Made by a program: the position numbers and the translations under genes. A stretch of DNA of 7,176 bases, from NCBI GenBank assembly GCA_030655675.1, contig JAUSPM010000249.1, forward strand, positions 1 to 7,176. The letters are read 5' to 3'. Positions 1-4,456 of this stretch are shown in pieces (within the stretch, counting starts at the first letter, position 1; each line of letters starts with the position of its first letter). Under the pieces are notes generated by a model. The model was not told where the DNA came from and ran no database searches. It was given only the letters and a program-made list of their open reading frames with translations. Source of the DNA: Methanosarcinaceae archaeon. Lineage in GTDB: Archaea > Halobacteriota > Methanosarcinia > Methanosarcinales > Methanosarcinaceae.

Positions 1-91
1 CGGTTTTTCAATTGTCCCACCCCACAGATCACAAACCCACAATCCTCACAATGAAACTACTGCTGTGCCTGATCTAAGCGCAAAATGCCGG
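1..91. repeat. 91-bp intergenic direct repeat, left copy
   Basis: This segment aligns without gaps to 827-917 at about 81% identity (17 differences in 91 positions by hand count). The best conserved blocks are CCACCCCACAGATCACAAA near the start and AAGCGCAAAA followed by a GCCGG end. The two copies have the same orientation and bracket hicBA. It starts at the window edge, so it may extend further left. It looks like a copy of a dispersed intergenic element, but that needs a genome-wide search. Confidence 0.75.
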
Positions 92-157
92 AAGTGCGTC
101 GATTGTTGATAATGCCGAATGCGAACGAATGAACTAAACAAGCCACAATATACGTCG

Positions 158-166
158 GCTTATAAC
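158..166 (+). promoter_or_regulatory. possible TATA box for hicBA
   Basis: GCTTATAAC is the best archaeal TATA-like stretch upstream of hicB. A transcript starting about 25 nt downstream would have a leader of roughly 40 nt before ATG 231. A second A/T-rich candidate (AATATAC) lies at about 148-154. Weak call, based only on base composition and spacing. Confidence 0.3.
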
Positions 167-170
167 ACGA

Positions 171-220
171 ATAAAGGTCGACCAACTACAAGCATAAAGA
201 TTTTAAACATCGACCTTGAT
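171..220. promoter_or_regulatory. inverted repeat in the hicB leader
   Basis: Arms 171-181 (ATAAAGGTCGA) and 210-220 (TCGACCTTGAT) are complementary at 10 of 11 positions around a 28-nt spacer. The left arm overlaps a perfect 8-bp palindrome, GGTCGACC (176-183). The right arm covers an in-frame TTG (216) and ends 10 nt before ATG 231. It could be an operator, or a leader hairpin that limits hicB translation. The HicB here is too short to hold a usual DNA-binding domain, so the binding partner, if any, is unknown. Confidence 0.4.
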
Positions 221-230
221 AAAGAATAGT

Positions 231-449
231 ATGCACCTTAAAGTTGTAATAGAAGAAGATGAGGAAGCGGGAGGTTACATCGTTTGTTGCCCTGCTCTCC
301 CGGGCTGTTATTCACAAGGAGAAACAACTGATGAGGCACTGGAAAACATCAAAGAGGCCATACAGGCATGCCTCGAGTCTCTGGCTGAAGATGAAATGAA
401 GTCATATTTGACATCCCCAACATCCAGAGTAATTGATGTGGTTGCCTGA
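231..449 (+). CDS. hicB: HicB-like antitoxin
   Basis: This is the antitoxin of a HicBA type II toxin-antitoxin pair; the family blocks the HicA RNase by direct binding. From ATG 231 the protein has 72 residues: an N-terminal beta strand (HLKVVIEED), the conserved GGYIVCCPALPGC block at about 14-26, then SQGET and a helix (DEALENIKEAIQACLE) typical of the HicB partial RNase H-like fold. It lacks the C-terminal HTH or RHH domain of longer HicB proteins, so it belongs to the short form and may not repress its own promoter. An in-frame TTG at 216 would add five residues (MIKNS); ATG 231 is preferred because family members start just before this first strand. No good Shine-Dalgarno site precedes either start. 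The stop codon overlaps hicA by 1 nt (TGATG), which suggests coupled translation. The order hicB then hicA is reversed relative to many bacterial loci. Confidence 0.9.
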   Translation: MHLKVVIEEDEEAGGYIVCCPALPGCYSQGETTDEALENIKEAIQACLESLAEDEMKSYLTSPTSRVIDVVA

Positions 450-673
450 TGTCAAAAATTAAAATCATTTCTGGAATGAATGCTATCAAAGCATTTTCCA
501 AAGATGGATGGATTCCCAATCGACAGGTAGGAAGTCATGTTGTTCTAAGAAAAGAGGGGTCCAAGGTCACATTATCTATTCCGAAACACAAGGAATTAAA
601 ACCAGGCTTGTTGAGGCATCTGATCAAATCTGCCGGATTAACTGTTGAAGAGTTTGAAACATTATTGAAATAG
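449..673 (+). CDS. hicA: HicA-like mRNA interferase toxin
   Basis: HicA toxins are small ribosome-independent RNases with a double-stranded-RNA-binding-like fold that cleave mRNA and stop growth when HicB is lost. This 74-residue protein has the usual length and order: a first helix (GMNAIKAFSKDGW), the QVGSHVVLRKEG strand-turn with the catalytic histidine expected at His30, a second strand (KVTLSIPKHKEL), and the C-terminal LLRHLIKSAGLTVEEFETLL helices. All key residues are present, so it looks active. The ATG overlaps the hicB stop by 1 nt, and no separate ribosome site is visible, consistent with translation coupled to hicB. A hairpin lies just past the stop codon (676-712). Confidence 0.93.
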   Translation: MSKIKIISGMNAIKAFSKDGWIPNRQVGSHVVLRKEGSKVTLSIPKHKELKPGLLRHLIKSAGLTVEEFETLLK

Positions 674-675
674 GT

Positions 676-712
676 CTGTCGTCTTCAATTACTAATCAAA
701 TTGGAATGACAG
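676..712 (+). repeat. hairpin immediately downstream of hicA
   Basis: CTGTC (676-680) pairs with GACAG (708-712), and TTCAATT (684-690) pairs with AATTGGA (699-705, one G-T pair), separated by a 3x2 internal loop and closed by an 8-nt loop. It starts 2 nt after the hicA stop. There is no T-tract behind it, so it is not a standard intrinsic terminator; a 3'-end stabiliser or processing site for the hicBA mRNA is possible. Confidence 0.45.
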
Positions 713-768
713 TACAGCGTGCTAACCCCCAACTGAACCCCGCACCTCCACCTCTGCGCCCTCCGCGA

Positions 769-819
769 CCTGCACGCCCCGTAGGCGTAGCAGGCACTCA
801 ACTCCGAAGGAGGTGAGTG
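769..819. repeat. two abutting hairpins
   Basis: Hairpin A (769-794): CCTGC pairs with GCAGG and, inside, CGCC with GGCG around a CCGTA loop. Hairpin B (795-819): CACTCAACTCC pairs with GGAGGTGAGTG (10 of 11 positions) around a GAA loop. They touch at 794/795 with no spacer and lie 7 nt before the right copy of the 91-bp repeat. The right arm of B contains GGAGGTGA (809-816), a full-length archaeal Shine-Dalgarno match, but no convincing gene follows. Either a small structured element or part of a dispersed repeat. Confidence 0.45.
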
Positions 820-826
820 TGCTCTG

Positions 827-917
827 CGGTTATTCAATTATTCCACCCCACAGATCACAAAACCACAACCCATAAAATGAAACAATCGCCGCGCCCGCTC
901 AAAGCGCAAAACGCCGG
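827..917. repeat. 91-bp intergenic direct repeat, right copy
   Basis: Direct, ungapped, about 81% identical partner of 1-91, lying between hicA and the 3' end of the TumE-family gene. It ends 2 nt before that gene's stop codon. A short related core, GCGCAAAACGC, recurs at 1693-1703 in the spacer before the UPF0200 gene. Confidence 0.75.
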
Positions 918-918
918 T

Positions 919-1293
919 CTACAAGTTAATCCTTGAATCCCACATCTTTATTTTGCTTCGTACAAATTCCAGCACACTCATCACATTTTCCTCTATAGTA
1001 TTTCCTGCCCGGGTAACCGGATCATCCATCACATTTTCTTCTGTCCCCATATGCATGTGCCGTGGATATGTAGAAACCTTATGGTGATGTGGCGCTGTAT
1101 CTATTCTGATAATTTCATCTTTAAGTTGCCAGTGAAATGAGTATTTTGATTCAACCGGATATCGGATATCCATAAATGAGCCATCAATGAAAATAAGCCT
1201 CACCTTATCAGTATAAATAAACGGAGCCTCGCGTATTATATCTGAAAAATGATCCTCTGCACATCTGGCAATGACAACCAATCTATGCATCAT
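919..1293 (-). CDS. tumE: TumE-family (DUF6516-like) toxin
   Basis: A 124-residue protein with the hallmark pattern of the TumE toxin family: a strand pair (DKVRLIFIDGSFMDIRYPV, 29-47), then KYSFHW (50-55), IIRIDTAPHHH (61-71), PRHMHMGTEENV (77-88) and a C-terminal helix (about 99-115). The clustered His residues (69-71, 79, 81) suggest an active or metal site, but the mechanism is not something the sequence shows. It follows a 94-aa gene with a 4-nt ATGA overlap, so the two are surely co-translated. Two adjacent ATG codons (1293 and 1290) are possible starts; 1293 gives the ATGA overlap. The family identification comes from the motif pattern recalled from known members; the cellular target is unknown. 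Confidence 0.8.
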   Translation of the reverse strand: MMHRLVVIARCAEDHFSDIIREAPFIYTDKVRLIFIDGSFMDIRYPVESKYSFHWQLKDEIIRIDTAPHHHKVSTYPRHMHMGTEENVMDDPVTRAGNTIEENVMSVLEFVRSKIKMWDSRINL

Positions 1294-1574
1294 ATTTTCT
1301 TTACCAGATCATTGAGTAAGCTTTTAAGATCCGTTATATTTTGTTTATAAGAAAGAGCCGAAAGGTAATTCTCATATGCAGGATGCTCTTCGATCTCACC
1401 CTGTTCAATCATGCTTTCAATGTATTCCGGACTTATTGCATCGTATTTCTTTAGTATAAGATCCAGTAATTCTTTTTGCTCAGATATTTTTGATAATATC
1501 AGAAAAGATTCAGTTTCAATACCCATCACATGTGGGGATATTGTTGATGCTTGATATGCTTCAGATGCACTCAT
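1290..1574 (-). CDS. tumA: presumed antitoxin of the TumE-family toxin
   Basis: A 94-residue, mostly helical protein encoded directly upstream of the toxin and overlapping it by 4 nt. It has an N-terminal segment with Ser/Thr/Ala (1-14), a helix rich in Leu/Ile/Lys (about 24-45: LILSKISEQKELLDLILKK), an acidic middle (SMIEQGEIEEHPAYENYL) and a C-terminal amphipathic helix (DLKSLLNDLVKKI). I see no helix-turn-helix or ribbon-helix-helix, so autoregulation is not obvious. The role is inferred from gene order, the overlap and the size, which match TumA partners. The start is well supported by GAGGT (1584-1580) 5 nt ahead of the ATG and a TATA box about 40 nt upstream. Confidence 0.68.
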   Translation of the reverse strand: MSASEAYQASTISPHVMGIETESFLILSKISEQKELLDLILKKYDAISPEYIESMIEQGEIEEHPAYENYLSALSYKQNITDLKSLLNDLVKKI

Positions 1575-1579
1575 AATTT

Positions 1580-1584
1580 ACCTC
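1580..1584 (-). promoter_or_regulatory. ribosome binding site of the TumE/TumA pair
   Basis: On the minus strand GAGGT precedes ATG 1574 with a 5-nt spacer, matching the anti-Shine-Dalgarno end of archaeal 16S rRNA. It fixes the start of the 94-aa gene. Confidence 0.65.
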
Positions 1585-1608
1585 TTAACTACAATAAGTA
1601 ATTTAGAG

Positions 1609-1618
1609 TATATAAAAG
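1609..1618 (-). promoter_or_regulatory. TATA box for the TumE/TumA operon
   Basis: Read on the minus strand this is CTTTTATATA, an excellent methanogen-type TATA box. Its centre, near 1613, predicts a transcript start near 1586, giving a leader of about 12 nt that still contains the GAGGT ribosome site. Short leader and good TATA together suggest a strong, dedicated promoter. Confidence 0.6.
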
Positions 1619-1690
1619 ATATTCCTCTGCGCATTCTTTGATTCACTTTCCTATCCATGCACCATATTTTCACTAACCTGCACACACATC

Positions 1691-1705
1691 GAGCGCAAAA
1701 CGCTC
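1691..1705. repeat. short hairpin sharing the GCGCAAAACGC core
   Basis: GAGCG and CGCTC form a 5-bp stem around CAAAA. The core GCGCAAAACGC is identical to part of the repeat copy at 827-917 and differs by one base from the copy at 1-91. It may be the decayed end of a third repeat copy in the spacer between the divergent TumA and UPF0200 genes. Confidence 0.4.
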
Positions 1706-1747
1706 CCCAATTCCGAAACACTTTACTTGCCACCCCATCCACCAAAA

Positions 1748-1762
1748 CCCTATACTAATAAA
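1748..1762 (+). promoter_or_regulatory. possible TATA region for the UPF0200 operon
   Basis: CCCTATACTAATAAA is the most TATA-like stretch ahead of the UPF0200 gene and is preceded by an A-rich, BRE-like CCAAAA. Depending on which part is used, transcription would begin at about 1777-1790. The tract is not a close consensus match. Confidence 0.3.
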
Positions 1763-1775
1763 TAACATCAAACCC

Positions 1776-1817
1776 ATGATGAAATCCTACGACAAACAAC
1801 GAGAGGACAACCAATAA
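1776..1817 (+). CDS. possible 13-codon leader ORF overlapping UPF0200
   Basis: An ORF of 13 codons (MMKSYDKQREDNQ) runs up to the next gene and its TAA stop overlaps that gene's ATG by 1 nt (TAATG). It has no Shine-Dalgarno site, but a transcript from the TATA region at 1750-1760 could begin close to its ATG, making it leaderless. Re-initiation could then feed ribosomes onto the UPF0200 start. Such a short ORF easily arises by chance; low confidence. Confidence 0.2.
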   Translation: MMKSYDKQREDNQ

Positions 1818-2368
1818 TGAAGATCATAGCTTTTGTAGGAATGCCCGCATCCGGTAAATCCGAGGCTGCCAGGGTTGCAGGAGATCAGGATATTTACGTC
1901 ATCAACATGGGCGACGTCATTCGCGAAGAAGTAGTGCGAAGAGGACTTGAACCCACAGACGCAAACACCGGCGGTGTCGGAACTGACCTGAGGGATAATG
2001 AAGGCATGGACACTGTCGCAAAACGCTGTGTACCTAAAATAAACAACTCCGGCACAGACATGATAGTCATTGACGGCGTACGCGGGATCGCAGAGGTCGA
2101 ATTCTTTAAACAGGAATTCGGAAACGATTTTACACTTGTCAACATCGACTCATCCATCCAGATGCGCCTTGAGCGTGTAAAAGCACGCGGGCGAAGTGAT
2201 GATATGACCGATATCAACGCCTTGCGCCGCAGGGATGAGCGTGAACTCAGTTGGGGTATGGGTGAGGCAATAGAAGCCTCAGACATCACCATTGCCAACA
2301 CAACAGGACTTGAAGAATTCAAACAGGATATCGTAGAACTTCTGGAGCGCTTCCATGATAAAAGTTGA
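1817..2368 (+). CDS. UPF0200 family P-loop nucleotide kinase-like protein
   Basis: A 183-residue cytosolic P-loop protein related to adenylate kinase and dephospho-CoA kinase. Visible parts: Walker A GMPASGKS (8-15), a substrate-side helix INMGDVIREEVVRRG (29-43), a central strand MIVIDGVRG (82-90), a lid-like arginine-rich segment RLERVKARGRSDD (117-129), and DERELSWGMGEAIEASD (140-156) followed by ANTTGLEEF, the usual end of this kinase fold. Members occur across archaea as a single conserved gene. The substrate is not established; archaeal dephospho-CoA kinase has been assigned to another family, so that name should not be transferred. The ATG is preceded by GAGAGG (1801-1806). The 3' end overlaps the UPF0201 gene by 14 nt, so the two are one translational unit. 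Confidence 0.85.
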   Translation: MKIIAFVGMPASGKSEAARVAGDQDIYVINMGDVIREEVVRRGLEPTDANTGGVGTDLRDNEGMDTVAKRCVPKINNSGTDMIVIDGVRGIAEVEFFKQEFGNDFTLVNIDSSIQMRLERVKARGRSDDMTDINALRRRDERELSWGMGEAIEASDITIANTTGLEEFKQDIVELLERFHDKS

Positions 2369-2795
2369 AGTATCAGCCATAGTCAATCCCACAGAAGACA
2401 TCGAGCGCGTAAGCCTTGCCATTTCTAACATGTTCAAAGGACTTGAAACCTCCACAGACGAATCCATGCCAAAACCACGCATCGTCGGACACGGAGATAT
2501 CGAATCCCTCTTCACCATGCACAATCTACTCAGGCAAGAACGACAGCTGGATACTGCCCGCACACAATTGAACAAAGGTCACTCGATAGACGATCTTTCC
2601 ACGGATTTCATGCTAAACAAACAGGTGGCCACAGTAAACCGCCTGAACTTCCCTGCCATAGAAGAACCACTCGGCTCCATCCATGTCACCATAACTGCAA
2701 ATTCAGAAGAAGAACTTGAACGCCTTAAAGACTGGCTTGCACCAAAAACAGAAGATGGCGTACCTTTGATCGATCTGGATGTAAACGATATCTGA
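2355..2795 (+). CDS. UPF0201 family RNA-binding-like protein
   Basis: A 146-residue archaeal protein of the UPF0201/COG1325 group, whose fold resembles a ribosomal L5-like RNA-binding domain and which has been predicted as an exosome-related factor; no direct function is known to me. Landmarks: N-terminal strand VEVSAIVNPTED (4-15), helix IERVSLAISNMF (16-27), the motif LLRQERQLDTAR (58-69) that is typical of the family, PLGSIHVTI (105-113), and a C-terminal helix with a conserved-looking LIDLDV ending. The ATG has GGAG 7 nt upstream inside the preceding gene. The 14-nt overlap with the UPF0200 kinase-like gene is the kind of pairing kept in many archaea and suggests a shared pathway or coordinated dosage. 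Confidence 0.85.
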   Translation: MIKVEVSAIVNPTEDIERVSLAISNMFKGLETSTDESMPKPRIVGHGDIESLFTMHNLLRQERQLDTARTQLNKGHSIDDLSTDFMLNKQVATVNRLNFPAIEEPLGSIHVTITANSEEELERLKDWLAPKTEDGVPLIDLDVNDI

Positions 2796-2808
2796 TACTA
2801 AATATACC

Positions 2809-2816
2809 AATATATA
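2809..2816 (+). promoter_or_regulatory. TATA box for the sugar isomerase gene
   Basis: AATATATA lies in the 63-nt gap after UPF0201. A start of transcription near 2838-2840 would leave a leader of about 20 nt that contains GGAAG (2845-2849) 9 nt before the ATG. The isomerase can therefore be transcribed separately, although no terminator separates it from the upstream genes. Confidence 0.5.
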
Positions 2817-2858
2817 CAAAAAGATATACGCGGAACAAGGCAGTGGAAGTCGTATCAC

Positions 2859-3638
2859 ATGGATCTAAAAAGGATAAGTTTCTCATCACGCGCAGTTGTT
2901 GAAGACCCTTTTATCTGGGCGTATGAACTCGAAGACCACGGCTACACCGGCTGGGAGATCGTACAGGAAGGCACCCAATGCCTGACAAGCGAAACGATCA
3001 CCAAAGTTCAGGACATCCGCGACACCACCAATCTGGAACTGACCCTCCACCTCCCCTTCTCAGACATGAACCTCGCAGGCCTGAACACCGGAATACGCAA
3101 CGAAGTACTCCACCAGATGAAAGATTACCTTTTGATTGCTTCCAATTTTGTAGAACTTGCAGTAGTCCACCCGGGCTACCTCTCCCCCCACGGCGCACAA
3201 TTGCCGGATCTCGCATGGCAGACCAACATCGAATCCCTGCAATCCATCTGTGACTTTGCCTCAGACCACGGCATCACCATCGCAATTGAGAACATGCCCG
3301 AAGTTCCCAAGATATTCGGGAAATATCCACAAGAGATGCTCCAAATGATCGAAGAGATCAACCGAGACAATGTCGGATTGACCCTTGATATAGGTCATGC
3401 GAATACTATGGGCAAAGATATCATGGACGATTTTCTGAAAATGTACAAAGGCAGGATATCACATGTCCACCTGCATGATAACATGGGTAAAAATGATGAG
3501 CATCTGCCACTTGGCAAGGGAAATGTCGATTGGAAACACGTGATGGACAATTTATCAAACTACAAAGGCAGATTTGTGACAGAGGTCAATTGCATGGACG
3601 AAGGTATTGAGAGTCTTGCGTTTTTGAAAAATATTTAA
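2859..3638 (+). CDS. sugar phosphate isomerase/epimerase (xylose isomerase-like TIM barrel)
   Basis: A 259-residue TIM-barrel protein of the endonuclease IV / xylose isomerase-like superfamily (COG1082), the usual length for the stand-alone form. The barrel strands carry the expected metal ligands in order: LHLPF (His64), VHPG (His104), AIENMP (Glu144), LTLDIGHAN (Asp177, His180), HVHLHDNMG (His202, 204 or 206, Asp207), DEHLPLGKGNVDW (His215) and a final TEVN (Glu242). This points to a divalent-metal enzyme acting on a phosphorylated or free sugar-like substrate; which one cannot be read from the sequence. An AP-endonuclease role is less likely because the protein is shorter than endonuclease IV and matches the isomerase branch better. 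ATG 2859 has GGAAG 9 nt upstream. Genes nearby give no pathway hint. Confidence 0.85.
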   Translation: MDLKRISFSSRAVVEDPFIWAYELEDHGYTGWEIVQEGTQCLTSETITKVQDIRDTTNLELTLHLPFSDMNLAGLNTGIRNEVLHQMKDYLLIASNFVELAVVHPGYLSPHGAQLPDLAWQTNIESLQSICDFASDHGITIAIENMPEVPKIFGKYPQEMLQMIEEINRDNVGLTLDIGHANTMGKDIMDDFLKMYKGRISHVHLHDNMGKNDEHLPLGKGNVDWKHVMDNLSNYKGRFVTEVNCMDEGIESLAFLKNI

Positions 3639-3676
3639 GTTTAAACGGTTTGTTTGTATAACTGAACGTAGCAATA

Positions 3677-3689
3677 CGCGCGCAGCGCG
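3677..3689. repeat. GC-rich hairpin in the spacer
   Basis: CGCGC, loop GCA, GCGCG: a 5-bp all-GC stem inside otherwise A/T-rich DNA, 38 nt after the isomerase stop. No T-tract follows, so it is not a standard terminator. Confidence 0.35.
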
Positions 3690-3733
3690 GCATATTTCCA
3701 AAAGATATTAATTTCAATGATTATATTAGATGT

Positions 3734-3790
3734 CGATTAATACTGATTAACGCAGATGCGACCTTAAATCAACATAAATCTGTGTGAATC
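3734..3790. repeat. degenerate dispersed inverted repeat
   Basis: GATTAACGCAGA (3745-3756) and TCTGTGTGAATC (3779-3790) are complementary at 10 of 12 positions across 22 nt, and a further GATTAA precedes at 3735-3740. This resembles the widespread intergenic sequence family built from GATTAACACAGATTAACGCAGAT-type words seen in many environmental bacteria and archaea. Here it appears decayed. The family link is from memory, not a search. Confidence 0.45.
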
Positions 3791-3855
3791 ATCGTCTTGA
3801 AAATAACTGGAAAATTAGACTGTGCAATATTTGTATTTGGCTATTTATGGGCTGT

Positions 3856-3885
3856 GCCGCCTGCGGCGGTTACTTTGTTTATTTT
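3856..3885 (+). terminator. possible hairpin plus T-rich tract
   Basis: CCGCC (3857-3861), loop TGC, GGCGG (3865-3869), followed by a T-rich run (TACTTTGTTTATTTT). It could end + strand transcripts coming from the isomerase gene, although it lies 218 nt past that stop. Equally it may be one more GC-rich repeat remnant near the 3' end of the opposing RHH gene. Confidence 0.25.
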
Positions 3886-3893
3886 GAGAAAGT

Positions 3894-4064
3894 TTAATCA
3901 TTGATCCTGCCATGCCGCCTGTCAATATCATCCATCATGTCCAGCATCTTGCGTATGGCTGTCCGTATAGCATCAGATTTGTTGACGAACTTCTTATCAT
4001 CCCCCACATGACCATTCAGGTCATCCAGAAGTTCCTGAGGTATTTCCACACTTACTTTTGGCAT
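3894..4064 (-). CDS. small ribbon-helix-helix (CopG-like) regulator
   Basis: A 56-residue protein. The start MPKVSVEIPQELLDDL is the classic RHH opening: a short DNA-contacting beta strand (KVSVEIP) and first helix. It is followed by the turn GHVGDDKKFVNKSD, a second helix DAIRTAIRKMLDMMDD (31-46), and a basic tail RRHGR (49-53). RHH proteins bind operator DNA as dimers and often serve as antitoxins or small repressors. The start is fixed by GGTGA (4074-4070) 5 nt ahead of the ATG. No toxin-like gene adjoins it: downstream is a 255-nt gene-free spacer and upstream is the tRNA gene, so it stands alone. It may be a stand-alone repressor or an antitoxin that lost its toxin. Overlapping + strand frames are shadows. 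Confidence 0.85.
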   Translation of the reverse strand: MPKVSVEIPQELLDDLNGHVGDDKKFVNKSDAIRTAIRKMLDMMDDIDRRHGRIND

Positions 4065-4069
4065 TCATT

Positions 4070-4074
4070 TCACC
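4070..4074 (-). promoter_or_regulatory. ribosome binding site of the RHH gene
   Basis: GGTGA on the minus strand, 5 nt before ATG 4064, matches the archaeal anti-Shine-Dalgarno sequence and supports translation of this short gene. Confidence 0.6.
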
Positions 4075-4190
4075 GAGTTAAAAAACACATGCTGGTTTTA
4101 ATTGAATTCACATGGATGTCATGAGATTTATTTGTTCTCACACGGTCATGAATGTTTTTACTTCGTAACTGAATTGTGTAAATCGTCATC

Positions 4191-4204
4191 AAAAGAATAA
4201 AGAA
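4191..4204 (-). terminator. T-rich terminator of tRNA-Lys
   Basis: Directly after the tRNA 3' end the minus strand reads TTCTTTATTCTTTT. Archaeal RNA polymerase commonly stops at such T-rich tracts without a hairpin. Confidence 0.4.
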
Positions 4205-4205
4205 G

Positions 4206-4279
4206 CGGGCCAGAAGGGATTTGAACCCTTGGCCGATGGATTAAGAGTCCACCGCTCTGCCTGACTAAGCCACTGGCCC
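4206..4279 (-). tRNA. tRNA-Lys (anticodon CUU)
   Basis: A 74-nt cloverleaf on the minus strand. The acceptor stem GGGCCAG/CTGGCCC is 7 bp, positions 8-9 are TG, and the D arm is GCTT/GAGC. The anticodon arm GTGGA/TCCAT encloses CTCTTAA with anticodon CUU, which reads AAG (Lys). The variable loop is 5 nt, and the T arm AAGGG/CCCTT encloses TTCAAAT. The discriminator is G and CCA is not encoded, as is usual in archaea that add it after transcription. Acceptor pairing could be extended by one flanking C-G pair, but the standard position of T8 supports these ends. No intron. No copy of the tRNA 3' end was seen elsewhere in the window, so there is no sign that it served as an integration site here. 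Confidence 0.95.
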
Positions 4280-4357
4280 GCAATGTTATGTTTTAATCTT
4301 CAATTATCGAGATTAAACGATAACGAAGGGTTAAACAACTCCTTGACGTATTGTCAT

Positions 4358-4366
4358 GATATATAC
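4358..4366. promoter_or_regulatory. TATA-like box between tRNA-Lys and mntA
   Basis: GATATATAC is near-symmetric and could work in either direction. On the + strand it predicts a start near 4390 and a leader of about 68 nt for mntA. On the minus strand it predicts a start near 4335, about 56 nt ahead of the tRNA. Two copies of ACAATTTGA (4396-4404, 4438-4446) lie in the mntA leader and could be binding sites. Confidence 0.35.
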
Positions 4367-4456
4367 ATTTCGGGTGGGCGTGAGGGTTAAATCACACAAT
4401 TTGATGAAAACAATCGGAATCTTTTTACACCTAAAAAACAATTTGAATATTGTCCC

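Noticed and set aside
817..936. Reading frame starting at GTG just after GGAGGTGA
   Set aside because: There is no spacer between the ribosome-site match and the GTG, and the frame runs through the 91-bp repeat with a non-protein-like composition.
1894..2575. Minus-strand ORFs of 142 and 98 aa across the UPF0200/UPF0201 genes
   Set aside because: Ser/Arg/Met-rich shadow frames opposite two well-recognised conserved genes.
3912..4124. 70-aa + strand ORF over the RHH gene
   Set aside because: The opposite strand encodes a clear RHH protein with a ribosome site; this frame is its shadow.
4206..4279. tRNA-Lys as an integration site for the toxin modules
   Set aside because: No repeat of the tRNA 3' end, no integrase, and the MntA/HepT pair lies on the 5' side of the tRNA rather than the usual 3' side.
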